A stretch of DNA of 50,557 nt from assembly GCF_000772705.2 (NCBI RefSeq), contig NZ_JSBW02000011.1:1-50557 (forward strand), in the 5' to 3' direction. The notes beneath the pieces were generated by a model. It had not been told where the DNA came from. It did not search any database and saw only the letters and a program-made list of their open reading frames with translations. Every line of letters begins with the position of its first letter. Positions within the stretch are counted from its first letter, which is position 1. This stretch comes from Xanthomonas vasicola (lineage in GTDB: Bacteria; Pseudomonadota; Gammaproteobacteria; Xanthomonadales; Xanthomonadaceae). The position numbers and the translations under genes were made by a program. Of this stretch, positions 9,239-19,000 are shown piece after piece.

Positions 9239-10149
9239 CCGACGCTGCCCAGCGCGCTCGGTTTCGCGGTTGCCTGCTTGGTCTGGCGGTGGGCGATGCG
9301 CTGGGCACCACGCTCGAATTTTGCGCGCCGGGCAGCTTTGCGCCGATCGACGACATGCGCGGTGGCGGCCCGTTCGCCTTGCAGGCCGGGCAGTGGACTG
9401 ACGACACCTCGATGGCCTTGTGTCTGGCGCATAGCCTGCTGTATCGGCAGGGGTTTGATGCGGCCGACCAGATGAACCGCTATTGCAACTGGTACCAGCA
9501 CGGTTATCTCAGCAGCACCGGTGCCTGCTTCGATATTGGGGCGACTGTGCGCCAGGCCCTGGAGCACTATCTGGATGGCGGCCCGGCTTTCAGTGGCAGC
9601 ACCGATCCGCGCTCGGCTGGGAATGGCTCGTTGATGCGGCTGGCGCCGGTGGCGATGTACTACGCGCATCGCCCCGACGAACTGGCCGATCGCGCGGCCG
9701 ACAGTTCGCGCACCACGCATGCCGCTGCCGAAGCGCTGGATGCGTGCCGCTTGTTCGCGGTCCAACTGCGCGCCGCGCTGCTTGGAGGCACGCGCGATCA
9801 GGTGCTGCATGCGCAGCCGGACACATTCCTGACGCCAGCAGTGCATGCATTGGCTATCCGCGACCATGTGGCCGTGCCCGCCGCGCAGATCCGCGGCACG
9901 GGCTATGTGATCGATTCGCTGTCGGCAGCGCTGTGGTGCTTCGCAACGACCGAGAGCTTTGTCGAGGCCGTGCTGCGTGCCGCCAACCTGGGCGACGATG
10001 CGGACACCACCGCAGCGATCTGCGGGCAGCTCGCCGGCGCGTTTTACGGCATCGACGGCATCCCTGCTGCCTGGCGCGAACGCGTGCAGGATGCGGCAGA
10101 GATCGTGGAGTTGGCCGACCGGCTGCACGCCGCGGCACAGGTGGCCTGA
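9235..10149 (+). CDS. ADP-ribosylglycohydrolase family protein
   Basis: A 304-residue DraG/ARH-fold hydrolase. Metal-binding motifs are WTDDTSMAL (near the N-terminus) and LGDDADTTAAICGQLAG (near the C-terminus), which together hold the two Mg ions that position ADP-ribose. The N-terminal RGCLLGLAVGDALGTTLEF is typical. The start is the GTG at 9235 (VTDAAQRARFRG), overlapping the tsaB stop by 4 bases. The frame stays open further upstream only inside tsaB. The family removes ADP-ribose from proteins or small molecules. No DraT partner is nearby, so the target is unknown. Confidence 0.85.
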   Translation: MTDAAQRARFRGCLLGLAVGDALGTTLEFCAPGSFAPIDDMRGGGPFALQAGQWTDDTSMALCLAHSLLYRQGFDAADQMNRYCNWYQHGYLSSTGACFDIGATVRQALEHYLDGGPAFSGSTDPRSAGNGSLMRLAPVAMYYAHRPDELADRAADSSRTTHAAAEALDACRLFAVQLRAALLGGTRDQVLHAQPDTFLTPAVHALAIRDHVAVPAAQIRGTGYVIDSLSAALWCFATTESFVEAVLRAANLGDDADTTAAICGQLAGAFYGIDGIPAAWRERVQDAAEIVELADRLHAAAQVA

Positions 10150-10450
10150 GCCGCAGTCACAGCCCAAATTCCGGCACAGCTGCAGCACATGGCAGCTGAT
10201 GCGCTGGCATTGCGCGTGCTGTCCGCGATTGGAGCCGATTAAAGTTGGAACCGATCAAGCGTAATCGCGGTGCCGGACTTATGCGCACGTGTGAGGTTGC
10301 CGTGCTGGTGGCCTTGCCACTGAACCGAACAGCAGCAGGATCGTGCCCACGCCGCAGCTTCGATGCTGCCGCATTTCCGGTCTCTGTCCGGTCAGTGCTG
10401 TCAAAACGCGGAGCGATGAAGTGCGTTGCGCAATCAGCGCACACGCAGCC
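10150..10450. other. Gene-free spacer
   Basis: The 301 bases between the ADP-ribosylglycohydrolase stop and the tonB-like stop (convergent genes) hold no convincing reading frame, hairpin or repeat. Confidence 0.6.
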
Positions 10451-11326
10451 TCAGCGATCGTCGTGCAGCTCGCCGCCGGGCAGGAATAACCAGGTGCGCG
10501 TGACCTGCAGGATGTCCACATCGTCCTTGGTCTTGGGTAGCGGCGGGAACGGCTGCGCCAGTTGCACCACGCGCAACGCGGCATCGTCGAGCAACGGAAC
10601 CCCGCTGGATACCAGTACGCGGCTGCTTTCCACGCTGCCGTCGCGGCGCACGCCCACGCTGATGACGACCTTGCCGCCCAGCCGGCGGCGGCGGGCGTCG
10701 TCCGGATAATTCAGATTTCCCACGCGCTCGGCGCGGTCCACCCAGGCGCGCAGATAGTTTGCATACGCGTATTCGCGGGTGCTGGCCGAAACGAACTTGC
10801 GGTTCGGGCGTTTGGCGTACTGCTCGGAGCGCAGATGCACTTCGGCCGCGAGCCGGGCCATTTCGGCATCGCGCTGTACGCGTTGCGCATCGGCGGGAGT
10901 GAGTGGGTCGGTCTGCGGATTCGGTTGCGGCGTCGGCACGGCCTGCTCGCCGCGCCGGCTGGTCACCACGCGGGTCTGGGTCGGCTCCGGCGCATTCACG
11001 CTGGTGGCGTGTTGCGCCTGTGGCGCCAGCCCGGTGCGGTCCTGCGGCACCACGCCCGGCTGGCTGTCGCGCGGGCGCTGCACGGTGTCGTGATTGCCGC
11101 CGCCCTGTTGGTTGGCCTGGGCCAGGAAATCGGCCTGCTTGGGCGTCAGTGGTGTACTGGTCTGGCTGAAGATCACATCCAGCGTTGGCACCAGTGGTGC
11201 GTCTTCGCTGACCGCAAACACCACGCCCAGGATCAGCGCGCCGTGCAGCAGCAGCGAGATCACCAGCGTCATCATCAGCCGGCGACCGTCGTCCCTCGGT
11301 GCCGGCGGGGCCGCGGCCGTGCTCAT
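10451..11326 (-). CDS. TonB-family energy transducer
   Basis: A 291-residue inner-membrane protein. A short cytosolic tail is followed by one membrane segment (about 17-38, MMTLVISLLLHGALILGVVF, which includes the conserved His28 typical of TonB). Then comes a long Pro/Gln/Thr-rich periplasmic linker and a C-terminal TonB domain (about 205-285: YPDDARRRRLGGKVVISVGV, DGSVESSRVLVSSG, LDDAALRVVQLAQPFPPLP). TonB passes proton-motive energy from ExbB-ExbD to outer-membrane receptors. No exbBD is nearby. The ATG overlaps the gshB stop (ATGA), so it is transcribed with gshB. An accessory TonB is likely. Confidence 0.85.
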   Translation of the reverse strand: MSTAAAPPAPRDDGRRLMMTLVISLLLHGALILGVVFAVSEDAPLVPTLDVIFSQTSTPLTPKQADFLAQANQQGGGNHDTVQRPRDSQPGVVPQDRTGLAPQAQHATSVNAPEPTQTRVVTSRRGEQAVPTPQPNPQTDPLTPADAQRVQRDAEMARLAAEVHLRSEQYAKRPNRKFVSASTREYAYANYLRAWVDRAERVGNLNYPDDARRRRLGGKVVISVGVRRDGSVESSRVLVSSGVPLLDDAALRVVQLAQPFPPLPKTKDDVDILQVTRTWLFLPGGELHDDR

Positions 11327-12273
11327 TGCGCGGTGCCGGCCTCGATCGCGTCGAACAGCAGCCCGGCGATGTTCAGGCCGAACTGCGCATCCAGCTCGCG
11401 CACGCAGGTGGGGCTGGTGACGTTGACCTCGGTGAGGTAATCGCCGATCACGTCCAGGCCGACGAAGCGCATGCCGCGACGGCGCATTTCCGGGCCAACC
11501 TGCGCGGCGATCCAGCGGTCGCGCTCGGACAATGGCCGGCCTTCGCCACGCCCGCCGGCCGCCAGGTTGCCGCGGAATTCATCGCCCTGCGGAATCCGCG
11601 CCAGGCAATAGTCCACCGGCACGCCGTCCACCAGCAGGATGCGCTTGTCGCCGGCAGTGATGTCGGGGATGAAGCGCTGCGCCAGGGTCAGTTTGCGGTT
11701 GCCGTCGGTCAGCGTTTCCAGGATCACGTTGAGGTTGGGGTCGCCGGTGCCGCTGCGGAAGATCGAGCGCCCGCCCATGCCGTCCAGCGGCTTGAGCACC
11801 GCCTGACCGTGCTCCAGCACGAACGCCTTGAGCGCGGCAGCGTCACGACTGACCAACGTCGGCGGGCAGCACTGCGGAAACAGCAGCGCGGCCAGCTTTT
11901 CGTTGTAATCGCGCAGGCCCTGCGGGTCGTTGACGATCTGCGCGCCGGCACGCTGCGCCACGCTCAGTACCTGGGTGTCGTAGACGAACTCCGCGTCCAC
12001 CGGCGGGTCCTTGCGCATCAGCACCACTTGGCCGGGCCCGAATGCCAGCTCGGCGAACTCGCCCAACGTGAACCAGCTGGTCTTGTCTTCGCGCACGCTC
12101 AGCGGCGCGACCTGCGCCACCGCGCGGCCTTCGCGCAGGCTGAGCCCGCCGGGGCGCACGTAATGCAGACGGTGACCACGGCGCTGGGCTTCCAGCAACA
12201 TGGCAAACGTGGTGTCTTTGGCGATCTTGATGGAGGCGATGGGATCCATCACCACAACGACGTCGAGCGACAT
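11323..12273 (-). CDS. gshB: Glutathione synthetase
   Basis: A 316-residue ATP-grasp enzyme joining gamma-glutamylcysteine and glycine to form glutathione. The N-terminus MSLDVVVVMDPIASIKIAKDTT is diagnostic. ATP-grasp features include FVYDTQVL, NDPQGLRDYNEKL, VLKPLDGMGGRSIF and the metal-binding EVNVTSPTC near the C-terminus. The length equals that of E. coli GshB. The ATG at 12273 is chosen because the family N-terminus starts there, although the frame is open further upstream. It is divergent from pilG across a 236-base spacer that must hold both promoters. Confidence 0.96.
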   Translation of the reverse strand: MSLDVVVVMDPIASIKIAKDTTFAMLLEAQRRGHRLHYVRPGGLSLREGRAVAQVAPLSVREDKTSWFTLGEFAELAFGPGQVVLMRKDPPVDAEFVYDTQVLSVAQRAGAQIVNDPQGLRDYNEKLAALLFPQCCPPTLVSRDAAALKAFVLEHGQAVLKPLDGMGGRSIFRSGTGDPNLNVILETLTDGNRKLTLAQRFIPDITAGDKRILLVDGVPVDYCLARIPQGDEFRGNLAAGGRGEGRPLSERDRWIAAQVGPEMRRRGMRFVGLDVIGDYLTEVNVTSPTCVRELDAQFGLNIAGLLFDAIEAGTAQ

Positions 12274-12509
12274 GGGGCTAAACCTTTCGAACAAGCTGCC
12301 GATGGTAACTTCAAGCGATGGGCGATGGCGCGCCCGGCGGGTCGTAGTGCGCGACTTGCCGGCCGGGACGCACCCAGACGTGGTCGGAACGTCCGCCTGG
12401 CGGGGCCCCGGCAATGCGCCCTTGACAGTCGATGCGGGTCTTGGGATATACATGCAGTTTCGTAGCGACGTCGGAAGGGATGAAGCGTCGCGCGCCCGGG
12501 GATATTTGG

Positions 12510-12911
12510 ATGAGTGAAAACATTGCTGCGGGTGGGGAACTCGCAGGACTGAAGGTGATGGTGATCGATGATTCGAAGACCATTCGCCGCACCGCCGAAA
12601 CGCTGCTGAAGCGGGAAGGTTGTGAAGTAGTGACAGCAACGGATGGTTTCGAGGCACTGGCCAAAATTGCGGACCAGCAACCTCAAATCATTTTTGTCGA
12701 CATCATGATGCCGCGCCTGGATGGGTACCAGACGTGCGCGTTGATCAAGGGCAACCAGCTCTTCAAATCGACGCCGGTGATCATGTTGTCGTCCAAAGAT
12801 GGCCTGTTCGACAAGGCGCGCGGCCGCATCGTCGGTTCCGAGCAATATCTGACCAAGCCGTTCACTCGCGAAGAACTACTGAGCGCGATCCGCACGTACG
12901 TCCACGCCTGA
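12510..12911 (+). CDS. pilG: Twitching motility response regulator PilG
   Basis: A single-domain CheY-like receiver of 133 residues. The acidic pocket is at D20/D21 (VMVIDDSK), the phosphoacceptor at D64 (IIFVDIMMP) and the conserved lysine at K116 (YLTKPFT). There is no output domain. In the Pil-Chp system PilG is phosphorylated by ChpA and favours pilus extension and cAMP signalling; in Xanthomonas it is needed for twitching. The start at 12510 gives MSENIAAGGELAGLKVMVIDD. It is the first gene of the pilG-chpC run, with pilH after 17 bases. Confidence 0.93.
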   Translation: MSENIAAGGELAGLKVMVIDDSKTIRRTAETLLKREGCEVVTATDGFEALAKIADQQPQIIFVDIMMPRLDGYQTCALIKGNQLFKSTPVIMLSSKDGLFDKARGRIVGSEQYLTKPFTREELLSAIRTYVHA

Positions 12912-12928
12912 CCAGGGGGAAAGGCAAC

Positions 12929-13291
12929 ATGGCTCGAATTATATTGATCGAGGACTCGCCCACCGACAGGGCAGTCTTCAGTCAATGGCTGGAAAAAGCA
13001 GGCCATACGGTCGTCGCCACTGATACCGCAGAAGAGGGACTTGAGCTGGTTCGCAGCCAGGCGCCCGATCTTGTGTTGATGGATGTGGTGTTGCCCGGTA
13101 TGAGCGGCTTCCAGGCAACGCGTGCACTTGCACGCGACCAGGCCACCAAGGACATTCCCGTGCTGCTGGTCAGCACCAAGGGCATGGAAACCGACAGGGC
13201 TTGGGGTCTGCGACAAGGTGCAAGCGACTACATCGTCAAGCCGCCGCGCGAAGACGATCTAATCGCGCGCATCAGACAATTGGTGCGTTGA
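12929..13291 (+). CDS. pilH: Twitching motility response regulator PilH
   Basis: A 120-residue CheY-like receiver (MARIILIEDSPTDRAVFSQW; LVLMDVVLPGMSGF with the phosphoacceptor Asp; lysine in YIVKPP). PilH is the second regulator of the Pil-Chp pathway, linked to pilus retraction or to draining phosphate from PilG. A strong RBS (GGGGGAAAGG) sits 5-6 bases before the ATG at 12929. The stop shares one base with the pilI start (TGATG), so the two are translationally coupled. Confidence 0.93.
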   Translation: MARIILIEDSPTDRAVFSQWLEKAGHTVVATDTAEEGLELVRSQAPDLVLMDVVLPGMSGFQATRALARDQATKDIPVLLVSTKGMETDRAWGLRQGASDYIVKPPREDDLIARIRQLVR

Positions 13292-13821
13292 TGCGCTCTC
13301 CATTCGACATTCTCGAAGACTACGAGCGTCGTAGTCTGGCGCACGCCACGCCGCTGCCGGAACGCCAGTTCTCGGCCGATATCTGGCGCGGCGTGGGGTA
13401 TCGCGTCGGGACCCGGCGATTGGTCTCGGACTTCCGCGAAGTTGCGGAAATCGTGCCGATGCCGCCGGTCACTCCGGTGCCGGGCGCACAGCCCTGGCTG
13501 CTGGGCGTAGGCAACCTGCGCGGCAATCTGTTCCCAGTGATCGATCTGAAGCAGTTCCTGGAGGGCCGTCGCACGGTGCTCCAGGAAGGCCAGCGTGTGC
13601 TGATCATGCGTCAGAGCGGCGGCGACGTCGCGCTGACCATCGATGAGCTGTACGGCCAACGCAGCTTCGAGCAGGTCCAGGCGGTGGAACCCGGCGAGTT
13701 GGCGCAAGGCCGCTACGCCCATTTCATCGACCGCGCCTTCCGCAACGAGACGCAGGACTGGGGTGTGTTTTCCCTGGCGTTGCTGTCGCGCACTCCTGAA
13801 TTCCGGCAGGCCGCGGCCTAA
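13291..13821 (+). CDS. pilI: CheW-like adaptor PilI
   Basis: A 176-residue CheW-domain protein (GYRVGTRRLVSDFREVAEIVPMP; LLGVGNLRGNLFPVIDLKQFL). It couples the MCP PilJ to the histidine kinase ChpA. A short N-terminal extension (MRSPFDILEDYERRSLAHAT) is typical of PilI. It starts on the ATG that overlaps the pilH stop by one base and is followed 39 bases later by pilJ. Confidence 0.92.
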   Translation: MRSPFDILEDYERRSLAHATPLPERQFSADIWRGVGYRVGTRRLVSDFREVAEIVPMPPVTPVPGAQPWLLGVGNLRGNLFPVIDLKQFLEGRRTVLQEGQRVLIMRQSGGDVALTIDELYGQRSFEQVQAVEPGELAQGRYAHFIDRAFRNETQDWGVFSLALLSRTPEFRQAAA

Positions 13822-13860
13822 GCCGCGACCCCGCCACGTCATACAGATTGAGGTCGAACC

Positions 13861-15897
13861 ATGAGTACCGCCCCGGACGCCCGCAAGACCAACGAGCTCG
13901 GCAGCGTCAGCACCAGCTTCTGGCTTGGCTTGCTGGTGTTGTCGATGATCGTGTTTGGCGCCAACACCGGCGTCGCGACCTGGCAGGGCAGTCGTCTTGC
14001 CGGTGCCGGCACCGGCGCGGCCGACTTGCAGGTGCTCTCGCAGCAGCTGGCCAACCAGGGCCGCGAAGCGGTGTCCGGCGACACCAAGGCCTTTGCCGCG
14101 TTCAAGGAGACCAAGGGCCGCATCGACAGCACGGTGAGCGAACTGGATGGCCGTTACGGCCAGGAAGGCTCGATCGCCAGCGCGATGGCGCAGCTCAAGG
14201 CGACCTGGCTGCCACTGAGCAAGAACGCCGATCAGGTCATCTCCAGCGAACCGGCGGTGCTGGCGATCGCAGACAACGCCAACCGCTTCTCCGGCAGCGT
14301 CCCGCAATTGCAGGCGCAGTTGAACGAAGTGGTGCGTGCGATGACCGTCAGCGGCGCGCCGGCTTCGCAGATCTACAACACCTTGCAGCAGGTCGTGGTG
14401 GCCGGAACCATGGCGCGGCGGGTGACCGAAATCCGCGCCGGCGAAGACAATGCGGCCGCCTCAGGCGACGCGCTGGCACGCGACTCGGTGGTGTTCACGC
14501 AGATGCTCGACGGCCTGCGCGCAGGCAACGAAGAACTCGGCATCGCCGCGGTGCACAACCCCGCTGCGTTGTCGGCGCTTGAGCAGTCGCAGGCGCAGTG
14601 GGCGACGATGAAGAAAGATGTCGACGCCATCCTCGCCAGCTCGCGCAACCTGTTCGCCGCACAGTCCTCGGCCGATGCGCTGACGGATGGCTCCGGCAAG
14701 ATGCTCGTCGACAGCAAGAAGCTGTTCGACGCCTTCTCCGCGTTCGGTTCGGTGCGCGACACGCGCCTGTTCCCGAACTTCTGGCTGGGCGTGGTGTCCG
14801 GCCTGTTCGCGCTGCTGGCGATCATCGGCTTCGTGTGGAGCTCGGTGCGTGTGCGAACCCGCGAGCAGGACGTGCGCTACCAGTCGCAGGTGGAATTCAA
14901 CAGCCGTAACCAGCAGGCGATTATGCGGTTGCTGGACGAAATCAGCTCGCTCGGCGAGGGCGACCTGACCGTGAAAGCGTCGGTGACCGAGGACATGACC
15001 GGCGCCATCGCCGACGCCATCAACTACGCCGTGGACGAACTGCGCCACCTGGTGACCACCATCAACGACACCTCCGCGAAGGTGGCCGTGTCGACCCAGG
15101 AAACCCAGGCCACGGCGATGCAGCTGGCCGACGCGGCCGGCCAACAAGCCAACCAGATCACCACGGCTTCCGAGCGCATCAGCGAAATCGCTGCCAGCAT
15201 TGAGCAGGTGTCGCGCAACTCCACCGAGTCGGCCGAAGTGGCGCAGCGCTCGGTGGTCATCGCCGCCGAAGGTGCCGGCGTGGTGCGCGAGACGATCCAA
15301 GGCATGGACCAGATTCGCGACCAGATCCAGGAAACCTCCAAGCGCATCAAGCGGCTGGGCGAATCTTCGCAGGAGATCGGCTCGATCGTGGAACTGATCA
15401 ACGACATTTCCGAGCAGACCAACATCCTGGCGCTCAACGCCGCGGTGCAGGCAGCATCGGCCGGCGAAGCCGGTCGCGGTTTCGCTGTGGTGGCCGACGA
15501 AGTGCAGCGCCTGGCAGAACGCACCTCCAGTGCGACCCGACGCATCGAAGGTTTGGTGCAGACCATTCAGGCCGATACCAACGAAGCGGTCAGCTCGATG
15601 GAGCAGACCACCTCCGAAGTGGTGTCCGGTGCGCGCCTGGCCGAAGACGCCGGCACCGCGCTGACCGAAATCGAGCGCGTGTCCAACGCCTTGAATAACT
15701 TGATTAAGAACATCTCCATCGCTGCGCACCAGCAGTCGGCCGCGGCGACGGATATCACACAGACCATGGGCGTGATCCGTCAGATCACCAGCCAGACATC
15801 GCAGGGTGCGGAGCAGACGGCCGAATCGATCGGCAATCTGGCGCAGCTCGCTGCCGATCTGCGCCGTTCGGTCGCCGACTTCAAGCTGCCGGCGTGA
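13861..15897 (+). CDS. pilJ: Methyl-accepting chemotaxis protein PilJ
   Basis: A 678-residue transmembrane receptor of the Pil-Chp pathway. Membrane segments are at about 20-40 (FWLGLLVLSMIVFGANTGV) and 302-325 (FWLGVVSGLFALLAIIGFV). Between them lies a helical periplasmic domain with two PilJ-type helical modules. A HAMP region follows (about 350-400), then the signalling tip with the near-invariant EQTNILALNAAVQAASAGE and GRGFAVVADEVQRLAERT. It senses surface contact or pilin state and controls ChpA kinase. The only oddity against canonical MCPs is QAA for EAA in the hairpin, as in other PilJ proteins. Confidence 0.94.
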   Translation: MSTAPDARKTNELGSVSTSFWLGLLVLSMIVFGANTGVATWQGSRLAGAGTGAADLQVLSQQLANQGREAVSGDTKAFAAFKETKGRIDSTVSELDGRYGQEGSIASAMAQLKATWLPLSKNADQVISSEPAVLAIADNANRFSGSVPQLQAQLNEVVRAMTVSGAPASQIYNTLQQVVVAGTMARRVTEIRAGEDNAAASGDALARDSVVFTQMLDGLRAGNEELGIAAVHNPAALSALEQSQAQWATMKKDVDAILASSRNLFAAQSSADALTDGSGKMLVDSKKLFDAFSAFGSVRDTRLFPNFWLGVVSGLFALLAIIGFVWSSVRVRTREQDVRYQSQVEFNSRNQQAIMRLLDEISSLGEGDLTVKASVTEDMTGAIADAINYAVDELRHLVTTINDTSAKVAVSTQETQATAMQLADAAGQQANQITTASERISEIAASIEQVSRNSTESAEVAQRSVVIAAEGAGVVRETIQGMDQIRDQIQETSKRIKRLGESSQEIGSIVELINDISEQTNILALNAAVQAASAGEAGRGFAVVADEVQRLAERTSSATRRIEGLVQTIQADTNEAVSSMEQTTSEVVSGARLAEDAGTALTEIERVSNALNNLIKNISIAAHQQSAAATDITQTMGVIRQITSQTSQGAEQTAESIGNLAQLAADLRRSVADFKLPA

Positions 15898-16010
15898 CCA
15901 CGACGCGGAACGGGAAAGGATCAGCAGATGGCGCGTAGTAGCGTTACGTCGATGCAGGAAGTGACCGGTTGCTGCGCTAGCGGCACCTCGGTCGTAGTCA
16001 GGGGGCTGCA

Positions 16011-19000
16011 ATGAGTGCGCTTCGCGATGCGATGAGTCACGCCGCACTGGGCTGGGTCAAGCCAGAGCTGGACGAGACGTTGCGCCAGGCGCGCAACGAG
16101 ATCGAATACTTCGCCCAAGAACCGTCCGACACCAGTCGGATGCGGTTCTGCACCGGCTACCTGCACCAGGTGCAGGGCACGCTGCGCATGGTCGAGCTGT
16201 ATGCGCCGGCGATGGTGGCCGAAGAGCTTGAGCTGCTGGCCAAGGCCGTGCAGGTGGGCGAGGTTGCCGACCATGACGAAGCCTGCGCCATGCTGATGCG
16301 CGGCACCGTGCTGCTGCCAGATTATCTGGAGCGCTTGCAGAACGGTCACCGCGACATTCCGATCGTGTTGTTGCCGCTGCTCAATGAGATCCGCGCCACC
16401 CGTGGCCAGCCGGGTCTCAACGAGAGCGTGCTGTTCGCGTTCGACCCGCAGGCCGGTGTTGCCACCGAGGCCGAGCTGGATCACGCGCGCGGTAGCCTGA
16501 GCGGGCGTAATCGCGAATTGCTCGACACCGTCGGCAATGCGGTCAAGGAAGAATTGTTGCGCGTGAAAGACGCGCTGGACCTGCATCTGCGCACCGGTGG
16601 CGACATCGCCGAGCTGCAGACCCAGGTCAAGGATCTGGGCAGCGTTGCCGACACCCTGGGCATGATGGGCTTGGGTGTGGCGCGCAATGTCGTCGTACAG
16701 CAGCGCGATGCCTTGGCGCGCGTAGTCGATGGCCAGACCCGGATGGACGAAAGCGTGCTGCTGGATGTCGCCGGCGCGCTGCTGTACGTGGATGCATCGC
16801 TGGACGATCAGGTGGCCAGCCTTGGTGCCGACCCGGGCGATGGCACCGAGGTCAGCAACAGTGCCAACTCCTCGGAAGTGCGTCGTACGGTTGATGTGCT
16901 GGCACAGGAAGCGATCGCCAACTTTGGTACGGCGCGCGAGCATTTCGTTGCCTTCATCGAAACCAACTGGGACCACGCCCGTCTGGCCAATGTGCCGCAC
17001 CTGCTGGGTGAAGTCGGTGGTGCGTTGCGCATTCTCGAATTGCCGCAGGCTGCCGATTATCTGGAAGGTGTGCGTCGTTACGTCGATCTGGAATTGATCG
17101 GCAAGCAGCGCGTGCCCAGCGGCCGCCAGCTGGACACCCTGGCCGATGCGATGGCCAGTCTGGAGTACTACCTGGAAGCCCTGCGCGAGCGCCGTCCCGG
17201 CCGCGAAGAGATTCTCGACATCACCCGTAACAGCCTGGAAACGCTGCGTTACTGGCCGCTGCCGTCGGGCGAGCCGTCCGATTTGCCGATCGGTGCCGAC
17301 CAACCGGGCAGCGTGGCCGAACCGCAGCCGGTGGCCGCCCCGCCGTTGCAGCATGCCGACACGCCGCAGGCCGCCAACGATGCCGCGCCCGCGCCGTCGC
17401 TGGAATGGGCCAACGAGACCGTAGTCCAAACCCCGTTCGCTGCCAGTGTGGTGCATGCCACCGGCGCGGCCGCGACCGATACGGTGTTCTCGTTCGACCC
17501 GGTGGCCGCTGAAGAAACCGTGTCCGGCCAGTCGCATGTGCCGTTCACGGTGGCGCCGCTGGATCTGTCCGATGACGGCGCGCAAGCGCCCGGCGACTGG
17601 CAGATGGAAACCAGCGAGCAGGCCGCGCCGATCGCCACCTCTACGTTCGACCCGGTGTCGGCGGAGCAGGACGGCAGCGAGGCCGCGCAGGTCAGCTACA
17701 CCGTAGATCTGAGTGCGCTGGAGCAGGAACACGCCGCCGAGCCGGTGGTTGCCGAGGAAGCGCCGCTGCAGATCGAGCAGATCGAGCTGCCTGGCGATGC
17801 CGAGCAGACCGAAGCGCCGTTGGATTTCATTGCCGAGAATGCAGCGCGTCGCGCGCAGACCAGCATCGAAGATGCGTTTTCGCCGCCGCCGCTTCCGCCG
17901 CAGCAACTGGACGACCCATTCGTCGAATCTGTGGAACAGCCGCAGGATGCCCCGTCTGAAGCAACATCCGAGCCGGCCGCTCCGCGCGTGCAGCAGGCGG
18001 TGGTCAGCGAGTTCGAACTGGACGACGCATCTACCGCGTTCCTGGCCCAGCTCGATGTAGCGGCCGCGCAGTTCGATGTGCAGCGTCCACAGGCACCGGT
18101 AGCCGCAGCCGAGGCTGAAACCGCGCAGGCACCGGCCGAACCCGCGTCTGGCGAAACAACTCAGGCTGCAACCGCGGCCGATGCCGGCATTTTTGGCGGC
18201 TTCGGCGACAGCGATATCGACGACGATATCCGCGACGTCTTCCTGGAAGAATTCGACGAAGAACTGGTCAACCTGGGCCAGCTGTTGCCGGTGTGGCGCG
18301 CCGCACCCAACAGCCCGGAACACCTGCGCCCGATCCGCCGCGTCTTCCACACCCTGAAGGGCAGTGGGCGTCTGGTCGGTGCCAGTGTGCTTGGCGAGTT
18401 CAGTTGGAAGATCGAGAGCATGCTCAACCGCGTGCTCGATAATTCGCGACCGGCCAGCCCGGCGGTCGTGGCGATGGTCGCATTGGCCCACGACGTGCTG
18501 CCGCAGTTCAACGCCGCGCTACGCGACCAAGGCCGCATCAGCGCCGATCTGCCCGAAATCCAGGCCATTGCCGAGCGCGTTGCCGCAGGCGAAGAGGTCT
18601 ACTACGTGCCCGCGGCCGCCGCGCCGGTGGCTGCCGACGCTGTCGCGCTTCCGCTTGCAGCAGGCGTGTTTGCCGCCAGCGGTGGAACGCCTGCCTCGGT
18701 GGACAGCGTGCTACGCGAGATCCTGGAAGCCGAGGTCGCCACGCATCTGGACACGGTGAACGGCTGGCTGCAGGCCAGCCAGGCCGAGCCGCAGTTGGCG
18801 ACCGAAGAACTGCTGCGCGCCGTGCACACGATGAGTGGAGCCTTCGCGATGACCGACGTGCCGGAAATCACTCTGGTGACAAGCCCGGCCGAAAGCTACG
18901 TCAAGCGCCTGCTGGCTGCTTCGGTCACGCCGTCGGCGGAAGGCATTGAGGCGATTACCGCCACAGCTGCCGCGATCGCCACCACGGTGACCGCGCTGCG

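Noticed and set aside
15921..18491. Long open frame (856 codons) antisense to chpA
   Set aside because: High GC keeps the opposite strand open. The translation is His/Gln/Arg-rich without family motifs, while the plus strand encodes a clear ChpA.
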